NCBI GenBank assembly: GCA_016841645.1
Contig: JAENYS010000011.1
Location: 32,803 to 96,802 of the forward strand
Direction of reading: 5' to 3'
DNA: 64,000 bases
DNA from: Desulfoscipio geothermicus
GTDB lineage: Bacteria; Bacillota; Desulfotomaculia; Desulfotomaculales; Desulfallaceae
Below, one piece after another: positions 1 through 7,938 of this stretch. The notes under the pieces are model-generated. The model did not search any database. It was not told where the DNA came from and saw only the letters and a program-made list of their open reading frames with translations. How positions within the stretch are numbered: the first letter of the stretch is position 1; every line of letters begins with the position of its first letter. The position numbers were made by a program, and so were the translations under genes.

Positions 1-187
1 TGAGGATACAGTAGCCGACATTATGACACTTACCGCAAGCAATGCAAAAATCCAACTTAATATCGTTTATATTAATAAATTCTGTTTCAGCGCCGGCTGT
101 ACGGGCACTGTTTAATACCTCTTGTACTAATTGTCCGGTACGGCTTTGGGACCTGCGCGGGCTACCGTTCAAACCAATAATTTTCAT
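1..187 (-). CDS. Iron-sulfur flavoprotein / NADPH-dependent FMN reductase family (N-terminal part; gene runs off the window)
   Basis: Only the first 62 codons are present. The reading frame starts at an ATG whose complement is at 185-187 and stays open to base 1. It begins MKIIGLNGSPRRSQSRTGQL, the beta1 strand plus the FMN phosphate-binding loop (GSPR-S-T) of the flavodoxin-like FMN reductase fold. It is followed by a Cys-rich stretch CIACGKCHNVGYC like the 4Fe-4S-binding loop of archaeal and clostridial iron-sulfur flavoproteins. Members shuttle electrons from ferredoxin or NAD(P)H to acceptors in strict anaerobes. The true substrate cannot be inferred. Confidence 0.8.
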   Translation of the reverse strand, partial: MKIIGLNGSPRRSQSRTGQLVQEVLNSARTAGAETEFININDIKLDFCIACGKCHNVGYCIL

Positions 188-561
188 ATGATTAACACCT
201 GCCTATTAAATATTCTATAGTTTATCATTAGTGCTCCCTACATAAATTTACTGGTACAGCTTAACCACCTTTAGCCTAACTTCTCAATTTTATGTTTTCT
301 TATAACTCTACCTTCCAATTCCGTCATATACTCCAGAGTTCCCGTACCCCAGGGTTCCCGCATTTTTGAACCCGGATGGTTTGAGCCCAGCTATTAACCG
401 TATATGTGTATATTTAAATAGAATCTTCCAATTTCCTTCTCTATGTTAAAAAGTACACGAATAAAAGTAATCAATCCTATCTAAGGACAGAGATGGTTCT
501 CTTTATATTGATATGGAGAATAAAAAGTCCAAACTTAAACGGCATTGTAGCATGTTAAATT
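188..561. other. Intergenic, no gene seen
   Basis: This AT-rich stretch separates two minus-strand genes. I see no open frame with a ribosome site, no tRNA and no convincing terminator. It should hold the promoter of the flavoprotein gene on the minus strand, but I cannot single out a -35/-10 pair. Confidence 0.5.
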
Positions 562-1530
562 TTAAACTTTTATACTAGCTTCGCTCACCGGCATAATATT
601 CGGTAGTTGACTTAAATCCTGAACCAATTTAAACATAGCTTTATCCTTTTGCTTTGCCTCTACCATCACATCCAAGTCCAATTGAAAATCCCGCGCCATC
701 ATTAAAAATTTGTACACGCTATTTGCATCCACATAATCATGGTGGGCGCGAAAGTCAGCCTCGCTTTTGGGACTGGAAACGTGAATTTTAGGCGGCAAGC
801 CAGTCTCCTGCCAGGTGGCAACAAAGCCGGGGTAAATATCTTCGATGTGGCTAACCTTTTCGTGGTTACAAGCAAAGTGATGTATATCCAACACCATAGG
901 CAGCTTAAGTTTCTGGCATAAATACAGCGTCTCCCTGGCGGTGTATATTTTATCGTCGTTTTCCAGGGTTATGCGCCTGGCGATATGTTGGGGAATACGA
1001 GCCCAGTTTTCAACATACTTATTCAGTGAAAACTCTTTGTTGCCATAAGCACCGCCTATATGAGTAATTAACTTTGCTTGGTCATCCAGCCGCATCGCGT
1101 TCAGGAGACTGCAGTGGTGCATCAGGTCGGCAACGGATGCTTGGAAAACATCCTCCCGGGGAGTATTAATCAACGTGAAATGATCGGGGTGAAAGGCGAT
1201 CCTTATTTTATTATGCTTAACAAAGTCCCCAAGCTCTTGCAACGGTAAGTTAAGCTCTGTTATGTAGTCCCAACCGGTTAACCCCGGGTGAGTGGCTAGT
1301 GGAATTATCTTTGAGGAGAAGCGGTATAATTTTACTCCGTTTGCTTGGCAATGCCTTAACAAGCGCAGTGTATTAAACAGGTTTCCCTTAGCAACCCGCT
1401 TTACCTTTTCCATTGCCGCCCCGGGGTCCTGTTGGGCAAGCTGTTGATAATTTTTAAAGGTTACTGCTTTTGAAGGCGAAGCTTGCTCAAGTAATGCGGA
1501 CATGGCAACAAATCCAAAACGCACTAGCAT
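562..1530 (-). CDS. uvsE: UV DNA damage endonuclease UvsE (UVDE family)
   Basis: The 322-residue product belongs to the UVDE family of TIM-barrel, metal-dependent endonucleases. These nick DNA immediately 5' of cyclobutane dimers and 6-4 photoproducts and so start an alternative excision repair. The N-terminus MLVRFGFVAMSALL is the family signature. Conserved metal-site regions are visible as IAFHPDHF, THIGGAYGNK, LENDD, LDIHHF and HVSSP. The ATG at 1530 follows an AAGGTG ribosome site by about 8 nt. Length matches Bacillus UvsE, where the enzyme protects spores and vegetative cells. It is a stand-alone gene with decayed DNA upstream. Confidence 0.93.
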   Translation of the reverse strand: MLVRFGFVAMSALLEQASPSKAVTFKNYQQLAQQDPGAAMEKVKRVAKGNLFNTLRLLRHCQANGVKLYRFSSKIIPLATHPGLTGWDYITELNLPLQELGDFVKHNKIRIAFHPDHFTLINTPREDVFQASVADLMHHCSLLNAMRLDDQAKLITHIGGAYGNKEFSLNKYVENWARIPQHIARRITLENDDKIYTARETLYLCQKLKLPMVLDIHHFACNHEKVSHIEDIYPGFVATWQETGLPPKIHVSSPKSEADFRAHHDYVDANSVYKFLMMARDFQLDLDVMVEAKQKDKAMFKLVQDLSQLPNIMPVSEASIKV

Positions 1531-1697
1531 AGGGTTTCACCTTATTTAAATTTATTTGCATTATTCTGCCGAATTGCATTACTATCAATCGATAATATGT
1601 ACCGAAGAACGCTATAAAATCCAAGACCAATAGAGTATGAGAGCTGCACAAAATAGTAAAGTTTTCATAAAATGAACCAGAAAGGAGTGGCTTCTTT

Positions 1698-2133
1698 ATG
1701 AATACAGAGCGGAACCTAGCTTTTGATGCTCTGTTTAGCGATTTTAGAAAAAATTACCCTGATCAATGGCTGAGATGCTGCCAACCACGATAACGCCATG
1801 CAAAATAACTATTAGGCCAGGCGGGAACCCAGCTTTATAGCAACTTTGACCAGGAGCGGGATGGCTGGGAACTAGTGGACGTAACTGGTAACTTTGACAA
1901 AAAACCTCGGGGCAATGTGGATCTACTGTTAAGTTTTAATAACCATCTTTATGTTGGCACCGGCCGATCCACCGGCTTTGAATTATGGCGTACTTTAGGG
2001 ACGGAACCTCAAAAGGATCAGTGGAAGTTGGTAATTGATAAAGGGGCGGGTGATGCTAGAAATGAACGCCCTTGGTCACTGGCTGTATTTAAAGATTACA
2101 TTTACCTTGGTACTGCTATAGAAGCGGCCGTCC
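1698..2133 (+). pseudogene. Remnant of a beta-propeller-like protein gene
   Basis: A good ribosome site (AAAGGAG at 1681) precedes an ATG at 1698, but that frame stops after 31 codons (1793). Another frame is open from 1809 and reads as a repetitive, Trp/Gly-rich protein with motifs LYSNFDQERDGWELV, NHLYVGTGRSTGFELWR and KDYIYLGT. Such repeats resemble bacterial beta-propeller or kelch-type proteins. Homology-like sequence fades where the convergent lipoprotein gene begins (2134). I read this as a gene broken by stops and truncated at its 3' end. The family name is inferred from repeat style only. Confidence 0.5.
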
Positions 2134-2682
2134 TTAGTTTAAATCCTGACCAACAATTGAGCCGGTTTTCTCGTAATCACCGAGCGTGGCATCATTTATA
2201 AGCCAGTGGTTCTCAATTTTTTCTACTACGAGGGTAATTGGACGTTTGGCCGCAATCCCGCCGTTTACCTTCTCAGTACTTGTTATTTCAATAATTTCAC
2301 CTTTAACTTCGTAGATTTTTTCCGGTGTCTTGTTAATTGTTAGAATTTCGATTCGATCCGGCCACGGACTTGAAACCATCCTCCCTGGAGCATTTAGCGG
2401 ATCGCTTTGCCACTTGACAAGCAGTGTGGGGGATACCAAACTACTGTAATTTTCTTGCATGCTTTTGTTTACTATATCTTTAGGGGTTTGCAGAGAGACA
2501 GCTTGAAGTTTGCTACCAAAATCTTTGACTAGACCGGCAATTATTTCCTCATCGCTTTTACTGTTTTGTTGGTTATGTTGGGGTGGTTCTTCATTGGGTA
2601 GGGTTTTATTTCCTACACTGGCGCAACCAAATATAGATAAACTTAATAATAAAATAAGTGCAAAACACAATATCCTTTTCAT
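2134..2682 (-). CDS. Hypothetical lipoprotein
   Basis: About 182 residues, starting MKRILCFALILLLSL and followed by the lipobox SIFGC. It is therefore expected to be lipid-anchored on the outer face of the membrane. The start at 2682 is chosen because AAAGGA lies 10 nt upstream; an in-frame upstream Met at 2745 has no ribosome site and adds a sequence unlike a signal peptide. After a polar linker (NEEPPQHNQQNSKSDEE) the C-terminal 120 residues form a beta-rich domain of the type seen in secreted NTF2-like or DUF4878-like proteins. No catalytic motif is seen. Function unknown. Confidence 0.75.
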   Translation of the reverse strand: MKRILCFALILLLSLSIFGCASVGNKTLPNEEPPQHNQQNSKSDEEIIAGLVKDFGSKLQAVSLQTPKDIVNKSMQENYSSLVSPTLLVKWQSDPLNAPGRMVSSPWPDRIEILTINKTPEKIYEVKGEIIEITSTEKVNGGIAAKRPITLVVEKIENHWLINDATLGDYEKTGSIVGQDLN

Positions 2683-3175
2683 GTTAGAACCATTCCTTTC
2701 TCTTCGTTCAAGCACAAAACGACATGAAAACGTTGCCTTTATCATCTCATGGGTAGCTGTTTGCTATGTTTTTCTACCCCACAAGGTGGTTTCAGACTTT
2801 TCCTCCGGCAAAATGTCTTATTTTATTTACTAGACGCAAAAAAGCTTTCATTTGTTTCACCGGTTTTGAGGGGTTAGGCTTCAATATTTTACAGTGTGGA
2901 AGTTGGCTGGTTAGACTTGCTTATTGTAATAGAGATAGTTTTGTTATGGTTATAGGTACTACAACACCGGTTACTCCTGTTTGGTTCGATTATGGTGTGG
3001 ATATGGTGGCTCGATTGTAATAAAAATAGAAGATGCTTTGCGAAAAATTTCAGAAGGGGCAACCTTCAAGCAGTTTAAAGATTGTGTAAGTGTTAGCAAT
3101 AAAGTGTTATTCCTGGGTTATAATAAAAGACTTATCTAGCAGTTAGCAAACTAAAAAATATTAATTAAATCTTCC
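2683..3175. other. Intergenic region with possible coding debris
   Basis: No gene can be supported. A plus-strand frame is open from about 2945 to 3139 and reads through a plausible helix (IEDALRKISEGATFKQFKD), but it has no start or ribosome site. Another short frame ends at 3020. These look like worn fragments. The stretch lies just upstream of the promoter for the tandem RNA elements. Confidence 0.4.
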
Positions 3176-3204
3176 TTGACTTTATTTTGGAAATACTTTA
3201 ATCT
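3176..3204 (+). promoter_or_regulatory. Sigma-A-type promoter for the tandem RNA leader and sigma-54 activator gene
   Basis: TTGACT (3176-3181) and TAATCT (3199-3204) are separated by 17 nt. Transcription would start near 3211, about 40 nt before the first RNA element. Confidence 0.6.
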
Positions 3205-3251
3205 ATTAATATAAAGTGCTATTGTTACATATCAATATATAAGTAAATATA

Positions 3252-3342
3252 TCTCCGAGTCTGGTAACCTAAACCAAAGGTATGGTTGCCTGGCCATAGG
3301 GTACATGGGGAAACCGGTGTGCCTCCCATTGCGGAAAGGGGA
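3252..3342 (+). promoter_or_regulatory. Structured RNA element, copy A (riboswitch-like; resembles the molybdenum/tungsten cofactor family)
   Basis: The element can be folded by hand. P1 pairs TCTCC (3252-3256) with GGGGA (3338-3342). A long P2 pairs GTCTGGTAACC with GGTTGCCTGGC with a single mismatch. A CCAT/ATGG hairpin is followed by GGAAACCGG and the segment GCCTCCCATTGCGG. A second copy (3418-3514) keeps the loops and changes the stems, so the structure is conserved. CTCCGAG near the 5' end and GCCTCCC near the 3' end recall the Moco/Tuco riboswitch class as I remember it. That family name is tentative; the structured-RNA call is firmer. Confidence 0.6.
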
Positions 3343-3364
3343 ATTTAGCTTTATCTTGATTGTT

Positions 3365-3401
3365 AAGCTTTGTCCTTTTTGGTATTGGGGCAAAGCTTTT
3401 T
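3365..3401 (+). terminator. Intrinsic terminator between the two RNA elements
   Basis: AAGCTTTGTCC pairs with GGGGCAAAGCTT over about 11 bp (one G-U pair) with an 11-nt loop, followed by TTTTT. It lies 22 nt after copy A, where a riboswitch expression platform is expected. Confidence 0.75.
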
Positions 3402-3417
3402 ATAATTTTATATGGTG

Positions 3418-3514
3418 CTCTCTGAGCCAAATAACCTAAAACTAAAATAGTCAAGGTTTATTGGCCATTGGGTTCGATGGGAAACTATCGCGCCTTCCAT
3501 TGTGAGAAGGAGAG
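3418..3514 (+). promoter_or_regulatory. Structured RNA element, copy B (homologous to copy A)
   Basis: It aligns with copy A through TGGCCAT-GGGT-ATGGG-AAAC and GCC-TCCATTG-G-GAA-GG. P1 is CTCTC (3418-3422) with GAGAG (3510-3514). P2 is GCCAAATAACC with GGTTTATTGGC, with two central mismatches. Stem bases differ from copy A while the paired shape and the unpaired GAAAC and CCATTG segments persist. That is what duplicated or tandem aptamers look like. It leads, via a second hairpin, into the regulator gene at 3631. Confidence 0.6.
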
Positions 3515-3531
3515 TTGGACTTGGTATTTAT

Positions 3532-3575
3532 GCCGGGCTAGCTTTGCTTTTCGCAATGTCTGCCTGGCTTTATAT
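3532..3575 (+). terminator. Terminator-like hairpin after copy B (possible expression platform)
   Basis: GCCGGGC (3532-3538) pairs with GCCTGGC (3562-3568), one G-U pair, followed by TTTATATTCTT. The T tract is imperfect, so termination may be weak or conditional. It lies 56 nt before the activator start codon. Confidence 0.45.
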
Positions 3576-3630
3576 TCTTGTGGGTTAAATGGACTGTTAC
3601 GACTACATATAATCTTGAGGTTGGTGAAGT

Positions 3631-5361
3631 ATGATGAAAGCAAAAGAACTAATGGTTCCCATTAATGTATTTCTAAAGTCTGATAGCACAATGAAAGATG
3701 CTTTGCTTGCTTTCTACAGCACCAAACTAACAGGAATTCCTGTGAATAACCAGAGCGGACAGTTAATTGGCATGTTTACCCGCGATAATTTAGATGATAG
3801 CCTTCTGCAAGGAAACCACATTGATACCAGCATAGAAAAATATTACCAGCGGGAAATAATGTACTTTCGTGAGGATATAACCCTCAATAACCTGACTGAG
3901 TTAATTCAGTGGTTGCGTAACTCTCGTATTGGGCAGACCCCTGTTATAGATTTTTATGGCAGACCGGTTGGAATCATTAACCATGTTTATGCTGTTGATC
4001 ATTTAATTGACCACATTGAATATTCATATAAGGAATTATCAACTATTTTTCAACAGTTGCCCTACGGGCTTGTTGCTACAGATGAATGGGGGATAATAAA
4101 TTTAATCAGCGCATGTCTTAACCGTATTTTTCCAAATATTCGAGTTGGGGAACGTATTCAAGAATTATTACCATGTTTGCCGTTTGAAGAAATCATTACC
4201 GGTGTTTGGGCTAATCCCTATAAAGTTAAATTTTTATCAAAAGATTTAATAGTAAGTGGGCTGCCGATTATTAAAGCCGGTAAGATAAAAGGATCAATTT
4301 TGATTTTACAAAATGCCGTAGAAATTGAGGCTTCCAAATATTCCATCAAAAGAAAAGAGATTATGAAGCTAAAACATAAGAACGAACTATTTAAACTAAA
4401 CGGAACAAATTATACAATTGATTGCTTTATTGGCGAAAGTGCAAGCATGGGCAAAATTATAAGTCAAGCTCTGCAAGCTTCGACAAGTTCTTCCACGGTG
4501 CTTATTTGCGGCGAAAGTGGAACGGGGAAAGAACTATTGGCGCAGTCTATCCATAATTCCAGCGATCGGTTTAAACGTCCCTTTATCAAGGTAGATTGCG
4601 CGGCAATACTGGCAGATCTAGCCGAAGCAGAATTGTTCGGTTACGAAGGAGGGGCGTTTACAGGTGCTCTACGGCATGGGAAACCGGGTAAATTTGAGCT
4701 GGCCGATGGAGGCACTATTTTTTTAGATGAAATTGGTAACATGCCCTTGTCCTTACAAGGCAGATTGTTAAGGGTTATCCAAGAGAAAGAAATAGAACGG
4801 GTTGGGGGAACCAGGACCAAAAAAATTGATGTTCGTATAATTGCTGCGTCAAATAGGAATTTATATAAGCTTACCGAAGAAGGACGTTTTAGAAAGGAAC
4901 TTTATTATAGGATAAAAGTATTGGACATTACTATACCGCCCTTAAGAAAACATACTAAGGATATTCCATTATTATTATATTATTTTCTTAGTAAGTTCAA
5001 TAAAAAGTTTGGCAAGCAAATTAAAGGCGTTACAGAAGAAGTTTTAGCATTCCTAAAAACTTATCATTGGCCTGGAAATATACGGGAACTTGAAAATATA
5101 ATCGAACGAGCAGTTTCTTGCTGCCATCAGGATTTAATAAAGATAGATCACCTGGGAATCAATTCCTGGGTACAGAATAATAATTTAGAGCATCTTGTTT
5201 TAGCTGAAACAAAAAAAGAACTGGCAAAAGAAGCGGATAAAAAAGCTATTGTTAATGCACTTATGATTACAAGTGGAAATAAGTCCAGAGCAGCCAAATT
5301 ATTAGGTATTAGTAGGACTACTTTGTATGATAAGTTAAAACCTCAACTTGCGCAGCAATAA
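3631..5361 (+). CDS. Sigma-54-dependent transcriptional activator with CBS pair and PAS domain
   Basis: This 576-residue enhancer-binding protein opens sigma-54 promoters by ATP hydrolysis. Order: two CBS motifs (about 1-125, nucleotide or ligand sensing), a PAS-like domain (about 130-230), an AAA+ domain (about 265-500) and a Fis-type helix-turn-helix at the C-terminus (NKSRAAKLLGISRTTLYDKL). The AAA+ domain has Walker A GESGTGKE, the sigma-54 contact loop GAFTGA, Walker B TIFLDEIG and an arginine-finger region. ATG ATG at 3631/3634 follows GAGGTTGGTG. The gene sits behind two RNA elements and terminator hairpins, and 23 nt ahead of a Nif11-type peptide gene. It probably controls that peptide's operon or redox/cofactor genes elsewhere. 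Targets are not visible here. Confidence 0.9.
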   Translation: MMKAKELMVPINVFLKSDSTMKDALLAFYSTKLTGIPVNNQSGQLIGMFTRDNLDDSLLQGNHIDTSIEKYYQREIMYFREDITLNNLTELIQWLRNSRIGQTPVIDFYGRPVGIINHVYAVDHLIDHIEYSYKELSTIFQQLPYGLVATDEWGIINLISACLNRIFPNIRVGERIQELLPCLPFEEIITGVWANPYKVKFLSKDLIVSGLPIIKAGKIKGSILILQNAVEIEASKYSIKRKEIMKLKHKNELFKLNGTNYTIDCFIGESASMGKIISQALQASTSSSTVLICGESGTGKELLAQSIHNSSDRFKRPFIKVDCAAILADLAEAELFGYEGGAFTGALRHGKPGKFELADGGTIFLDEIGNMPLSLQGRLLRVIQEKEIERVGGTRTKKIDVRIIAASNRNLYKLTEEGRFRKELYYRIKVLDITIPPLRKHTKDIPLLLYYFLSKFNKKFGKQIKGVTEEVLAFLKTYHWPGNIRELENIIERAVSCCHQDLIKIDHLGINSWVQNNNLEHLVLAETKKELAKEADKKAIVNALMITSGNKSRAAKLLGISRTTLYDKLKPQLAQQ

Positions 5362-5384
5362 AATCATAAAGGGAGGTATTCGCA

Positions 5385-5657
5385 ATGAGTTTTGAAGCAG
5401 CAAGAGCATTTATTATAAGAATGAAGACAAATGAAGAATTTGCTAAAAAAATTACGGCATGCCAAGATGTGGAGGAGTGCGAAGCTGTCGTGCAGCAGGC
5501 AGGATTTAATTTTACAGTTACCCAGCTTAAGGACGCCGGGCAGTCGATGGGTCTTAGTAATGACGAGCTAGAGAGGGTCGTAGGCGGTATTATTCACAAC
5601 GCCGCTCCCAGATACATAGCATTGTCTCCCCCAGAATCGCCTTATCCGGTACGTTAA
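5385..5657 (+). CDS. Nif11-like leader peptide (RiPP precursor candidate)
   Basis: The 90-residue product has the Nif11-type leader: MSFEAARAFIIRMKTNEEF at the start, a GFNFTV segment, and SNDELERVVGG ending in a double glycine. In nitrile hydratase-like/Nif11-derived precursors that GG is the cleavage site between leader and core. The predicted core is 22 residues, IIHNAAPRYIALSPPESPYP followed by VR. It has no Cys and few Ser, so a lanthipeptide ring is impossible and another modification, or none, is implied. Ribosome site GGGAGG lies 10 nt before the ATG. It follows the sigma-54 activator by 23 nt in one likely operon. No modifying enzyme or peptidase-transporter is adjacent. A standalone small Nif11-domain protein is the alternative. 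Confidence 0.8.
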   Translation: MSFEAARAFIIRMKTNEEFAKKITACQDVEECEAVVQQAGFNFTVTQLKDAGQSMGLSNDELERVVGGIIHNAAPRYIALSPPESPYPVR

Positions 5658-5821
5658 AATGGCTACATACAATCACTAATACTTGTAGCGTTTAAATGAT
5701 TAGGCAGGTCAGGTAAATAAAATGTAAAATATTGTTGACTTATTATTGTGCGAAAGTTGAGGTGTATCTGGTTAAACCAAATTTTGTACCATAACGAACT
5801 AGCCAAAATGGGCAGTATATT

Positions 5822-5855
5822 AAAAGACCGGTTAAACATACCGGTCTTTTATTTT
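5822..5855. terminator. Bidirectional terminator
   Basis: AAAAGACCGGT pairs perfectly with ACCGGTCTTTT around a 7-nt loop, with T-rich sequence on the plus side and A-rich sequence on the other. It separates the Nif11 peptide gene from the convergent SPOCS gene and can serve both. Confidence 0.8.
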
Positions 5856-5884
5856 TGAATAAGCATCTTTTAGCGGTAAACTGT

Positions 5885-7195
5885 CTAGGTTAATTGTCCT
5901 AAGCACATTAGGCTAACATTGGCAATGACCACGGCGCTGGTATTAACAGGTGTGATTGGAGGAGGTACTGGTTCTGGTTCACAAGGTGGTGGTACAAATG
6001 GTGGTTTAGGTCCGCATGGCGGTGGTAAGCATGGCGGTTCCGGTTCACAAGGTGGTGGTACAAATGGTGGTTTAGGTCCACATGGTGGTGGTATGCATGG
6101 TGGTGGTATGCATGGTGGTGGTACAAATGGTGGTTTTGGTTTGAATGGTGGTAGCCACCCCCTGGAGTTACTTCCGGAATTGATAGGTACAAAGTTAAAG
6201 CGAACCAGTGCTTCCCTGGTCTCCCCGGGCGTTCTTCCATTAAAACAAAAATTAGTGAAGCTTCCCTCGGAAATTTGGCCGGCATTCCAGCTTTTGTTTT
6301 CACTTGATATTGCTTTACCAAACTGGTCAAACATTATTATTTCTGCTGTAAGGGTATAGGAAGTCATTCCTCCCTGTGTTTTCTGGTATCCCGGTATTTC
6401 TTTCGCATCAAAGCACAAGCGGTACTGGCTGTCTGGTGAAACGCCGGGATAAGACCGGGTAATGGTTTGGAACAAGGTTGCCGGTTCACTGGGATCAGCC
6501 CCCAATAATGTACTGTCATAACGCAGAATATTGCTACCCCTCCAAAATATGGGTACAGTGTCGGTAGCCCAAGCTTTAATGTCGCCGTCTTTAAGGAGGT
6601 TTACATTTCTGGGACATCTGTCATTTAACGGCGGGCAAACCTGCACAAAAATTTGTCTTTCTTCTACAACCTTGACCTGGAAAATCATTATCCCGGTTTG
6701 CGAAAGCCTGGAACCCTGTCTTAAATCCCAGCGCATATCGATTTTCTTGTGGTGCAGCTGGACAAAGACATTATCTTCGTTTATGACGGGCTGGGCCATA
6801 TCTAGCGTTACGTCCTTGGTAAAGGGAATGTCTTCCCCCACGTGTTTGACGTGGTCGTTTTTATCCACATAATAAATCTGCTTATGCAGCGTGCCGCTGA
6901 TCAATACTTTTTTCACCACTGGCTGGCGGTGTTTATTCCAGTGCCAGCCAAACCTTTCCCAGCCTTCTTCTTCTATGACGCTAATCCACCTGTCGCCGTT
7001 TTCGTGTAAAAAAACCGGCCTAGCGTTAAAGTCCTGCAGGCTTGCGTCAATGTGGTCAATTTTTTGGGCTATTTCGGGTAGAGTAGCGATGTTGTCTACA
7101 ATAACTTGCACTTCCGCTTCGGCCAGGACTACAGGAACCTTTATTTTTACGCATAAAACATTATCGGGCTCGCTGTAAAAATATTGGATGGTCAT
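5885..7195 (-). CDS. SPOCS (DUF3794) domain protein with Pro/Cys-repeat tail
   Basis: About 436 residues. The start at 7195 (MTIQYFYSEPDN) is set by GGGAGGG about 10 nt upstream; the longer frame lacks a ribosome site. The first 170 residues hold a SPOCS-like beta domain (EVQVIVDNIATLPEIAQKID, then KVLISGTLHKQIYYVDKND), a fold shared by SipL and other spore-coat morphogenetic proteins. A middle region of about 180 residues is beta-rich and unassigned. The C-terminal 90 residues are almost pure Pro with regularly spaced Cys (PPFVPPPCEPEP, PPPCIPPPC), then a short hydrophobic end. The tail suggests disulfide-crosslinked surface or coat material. Role in the spore is inferred, not shown. Confidence 0.75.
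   Translation of the reverse strand: MTIQYFYSEPDNVLCVKIKVPVVLAEAEVQVIVDNIATLPEIAQKIDHIDASLQDFNARPVFLHENGDRWISVIEEEGWERFGWHWNKHRQPVVKKVLISGTLHKQIYYVDKNDHVKHVGEDIPFTKDVTLDMAQPVINEDNVFVQLHHKKIDMRWDLRQGSRLSQTGIMIFQVKVVEERQIFVQVCPPLNDRCPRNVNLLKDGDIKAWATDTVPIFWRGSNILRYDSTLLGADPSEPATLFQTITRSYPGVSPDSQYRLCFDAKEIPGYQKTQGGMTSYTLTAEIIMFDQFGKAISSENKSWNAGQISEGSFTNFCFNGRTPGETREALVRFNFVPINSGSNSRGWLPPFKPKPPFVPPPCIPPPCIPPPCGPKPPFVPPPCEPEPPCLPPPCGPKPPFVPPPCEPEPVPPPITPVNTSAVVIANVSLMCLGQLT
5960..6150 (-). repeat. In-gene direct repeats encoding the Pro/Cys tail
   Basis: A 66-bp unit (22 residues) is repeated in tandem at about 5971 and 6037, plus shorter 15-bp units (IPPPC) near 6085-6125. Near-identity at the DNA level points to recent expansion or slippage. 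Antisense frames look Gly-rich or His-rich only because they mirror this repeat. Confidence 0.8.
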
Positions 7196-7393
7196 ACTCT
7201 TATAATCCCTCCCCCCTAATAAAATTGTCCTCGGCTTAATATAGCGTTTTTTTCTAAAAAAATAGGCGCTAATTAAATATATGCGCAAGAAATTAGATTA
7301 GTGCAGGGACAATATAAATGCTAATAGCGGTGATTGATGGTTAATTAATTTGATTTAAGGAGAGTCAGAAGAAATAGGTGATAAATGGCCAAT

Positions 7394-7768
7394 CTATTTT
7401 TCCACGTTTCCTGGCAACTTTAATTTAATACCGATAAAACTGGCGTGAAATGCTGCTATTAAAGCACCGATCAAGTTTGCAGCCATATCCAAATCCGTGT
7501 CTAATAAGCCATGTTGATTGGGTATAGTTGGTTTTGTAGTTATATCTCCAAGGAATTCTATTAGTTCAAAAATTGTACCGATACTAACGCCCAATAAGGT
7601 TACATGTAAGAAAATATTAACTTTTAAATTATAGGGAATTTCCATGATTTTTTTAGCAATCGAATAGGCAAAAAGGGGTTCAACAGTATAAATTCCGAAT
7701 ATATGTAGATATTTATCGAAAGTTGTTGACGTTATATAAAGGTTGAATTTTCTGGCTAGTTTTTTCAT
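7394..7768 (-). CDS. Small membrane protein, VanZ/YjdF-like
   Basis: 124 residues with three to four hydrophobic segments (about 20-45, 50-70 and 90-115). The sequence FELIEFLGD followed by HGLLDTDLDMAANLIGALIA resembles the conserved Glu and D-x-x-D-N-x-x-G-A pattern of the DUF2238/YjdF and VanZ-like membrane families. Function of these families is poorly known. The ATG at 7768 has a distant AAGGTG site. No obvious partner; it is divergent from khtT. The family call is by eye. Confidence 0.6.
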   Translation of the reverse strand: MKKLARKFNLYITSTTFDKYLHIFGIYTVEPLFAYSIAKKIMEIPYNLKVNIFLHVTLLGVSIGTIFELIEFLGDITTKPTIPNQHGLLDTDLDMAANLIGALIAAFHASFIGIKLKLPGNVEK

Positions 7769-7938
7769 TGGGGCTTCTTCTTCACCTTAGCTGGGTAAGT
7801 ATTCTATAATGATATTATAAACGGATAAGTAGGTTATTTATGATAATCTTAGTAAGGGAAAACCTTTAGGAAAACCCTTGCTTCCATTTACCACAAGATT
7901 TAACTAATAATAACCGAAAGTAAAGGAGAGGAAATCAA

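Noticed and set aside
2766..3020. 84-codon plus-strand frame
   Set aside because: Overlaps the upstream region of the lipoprotein gene, lacks a ribosome site and shows no family features.
5919..6359. Gly-rich plus-strand frame (146 codons) and His-rich minus-strand frame
   Set aside because: Both are shadows of the Pro/Cys repeat of the SPOCS gene; no ribosome site, and the low complexity follows from the repeat.
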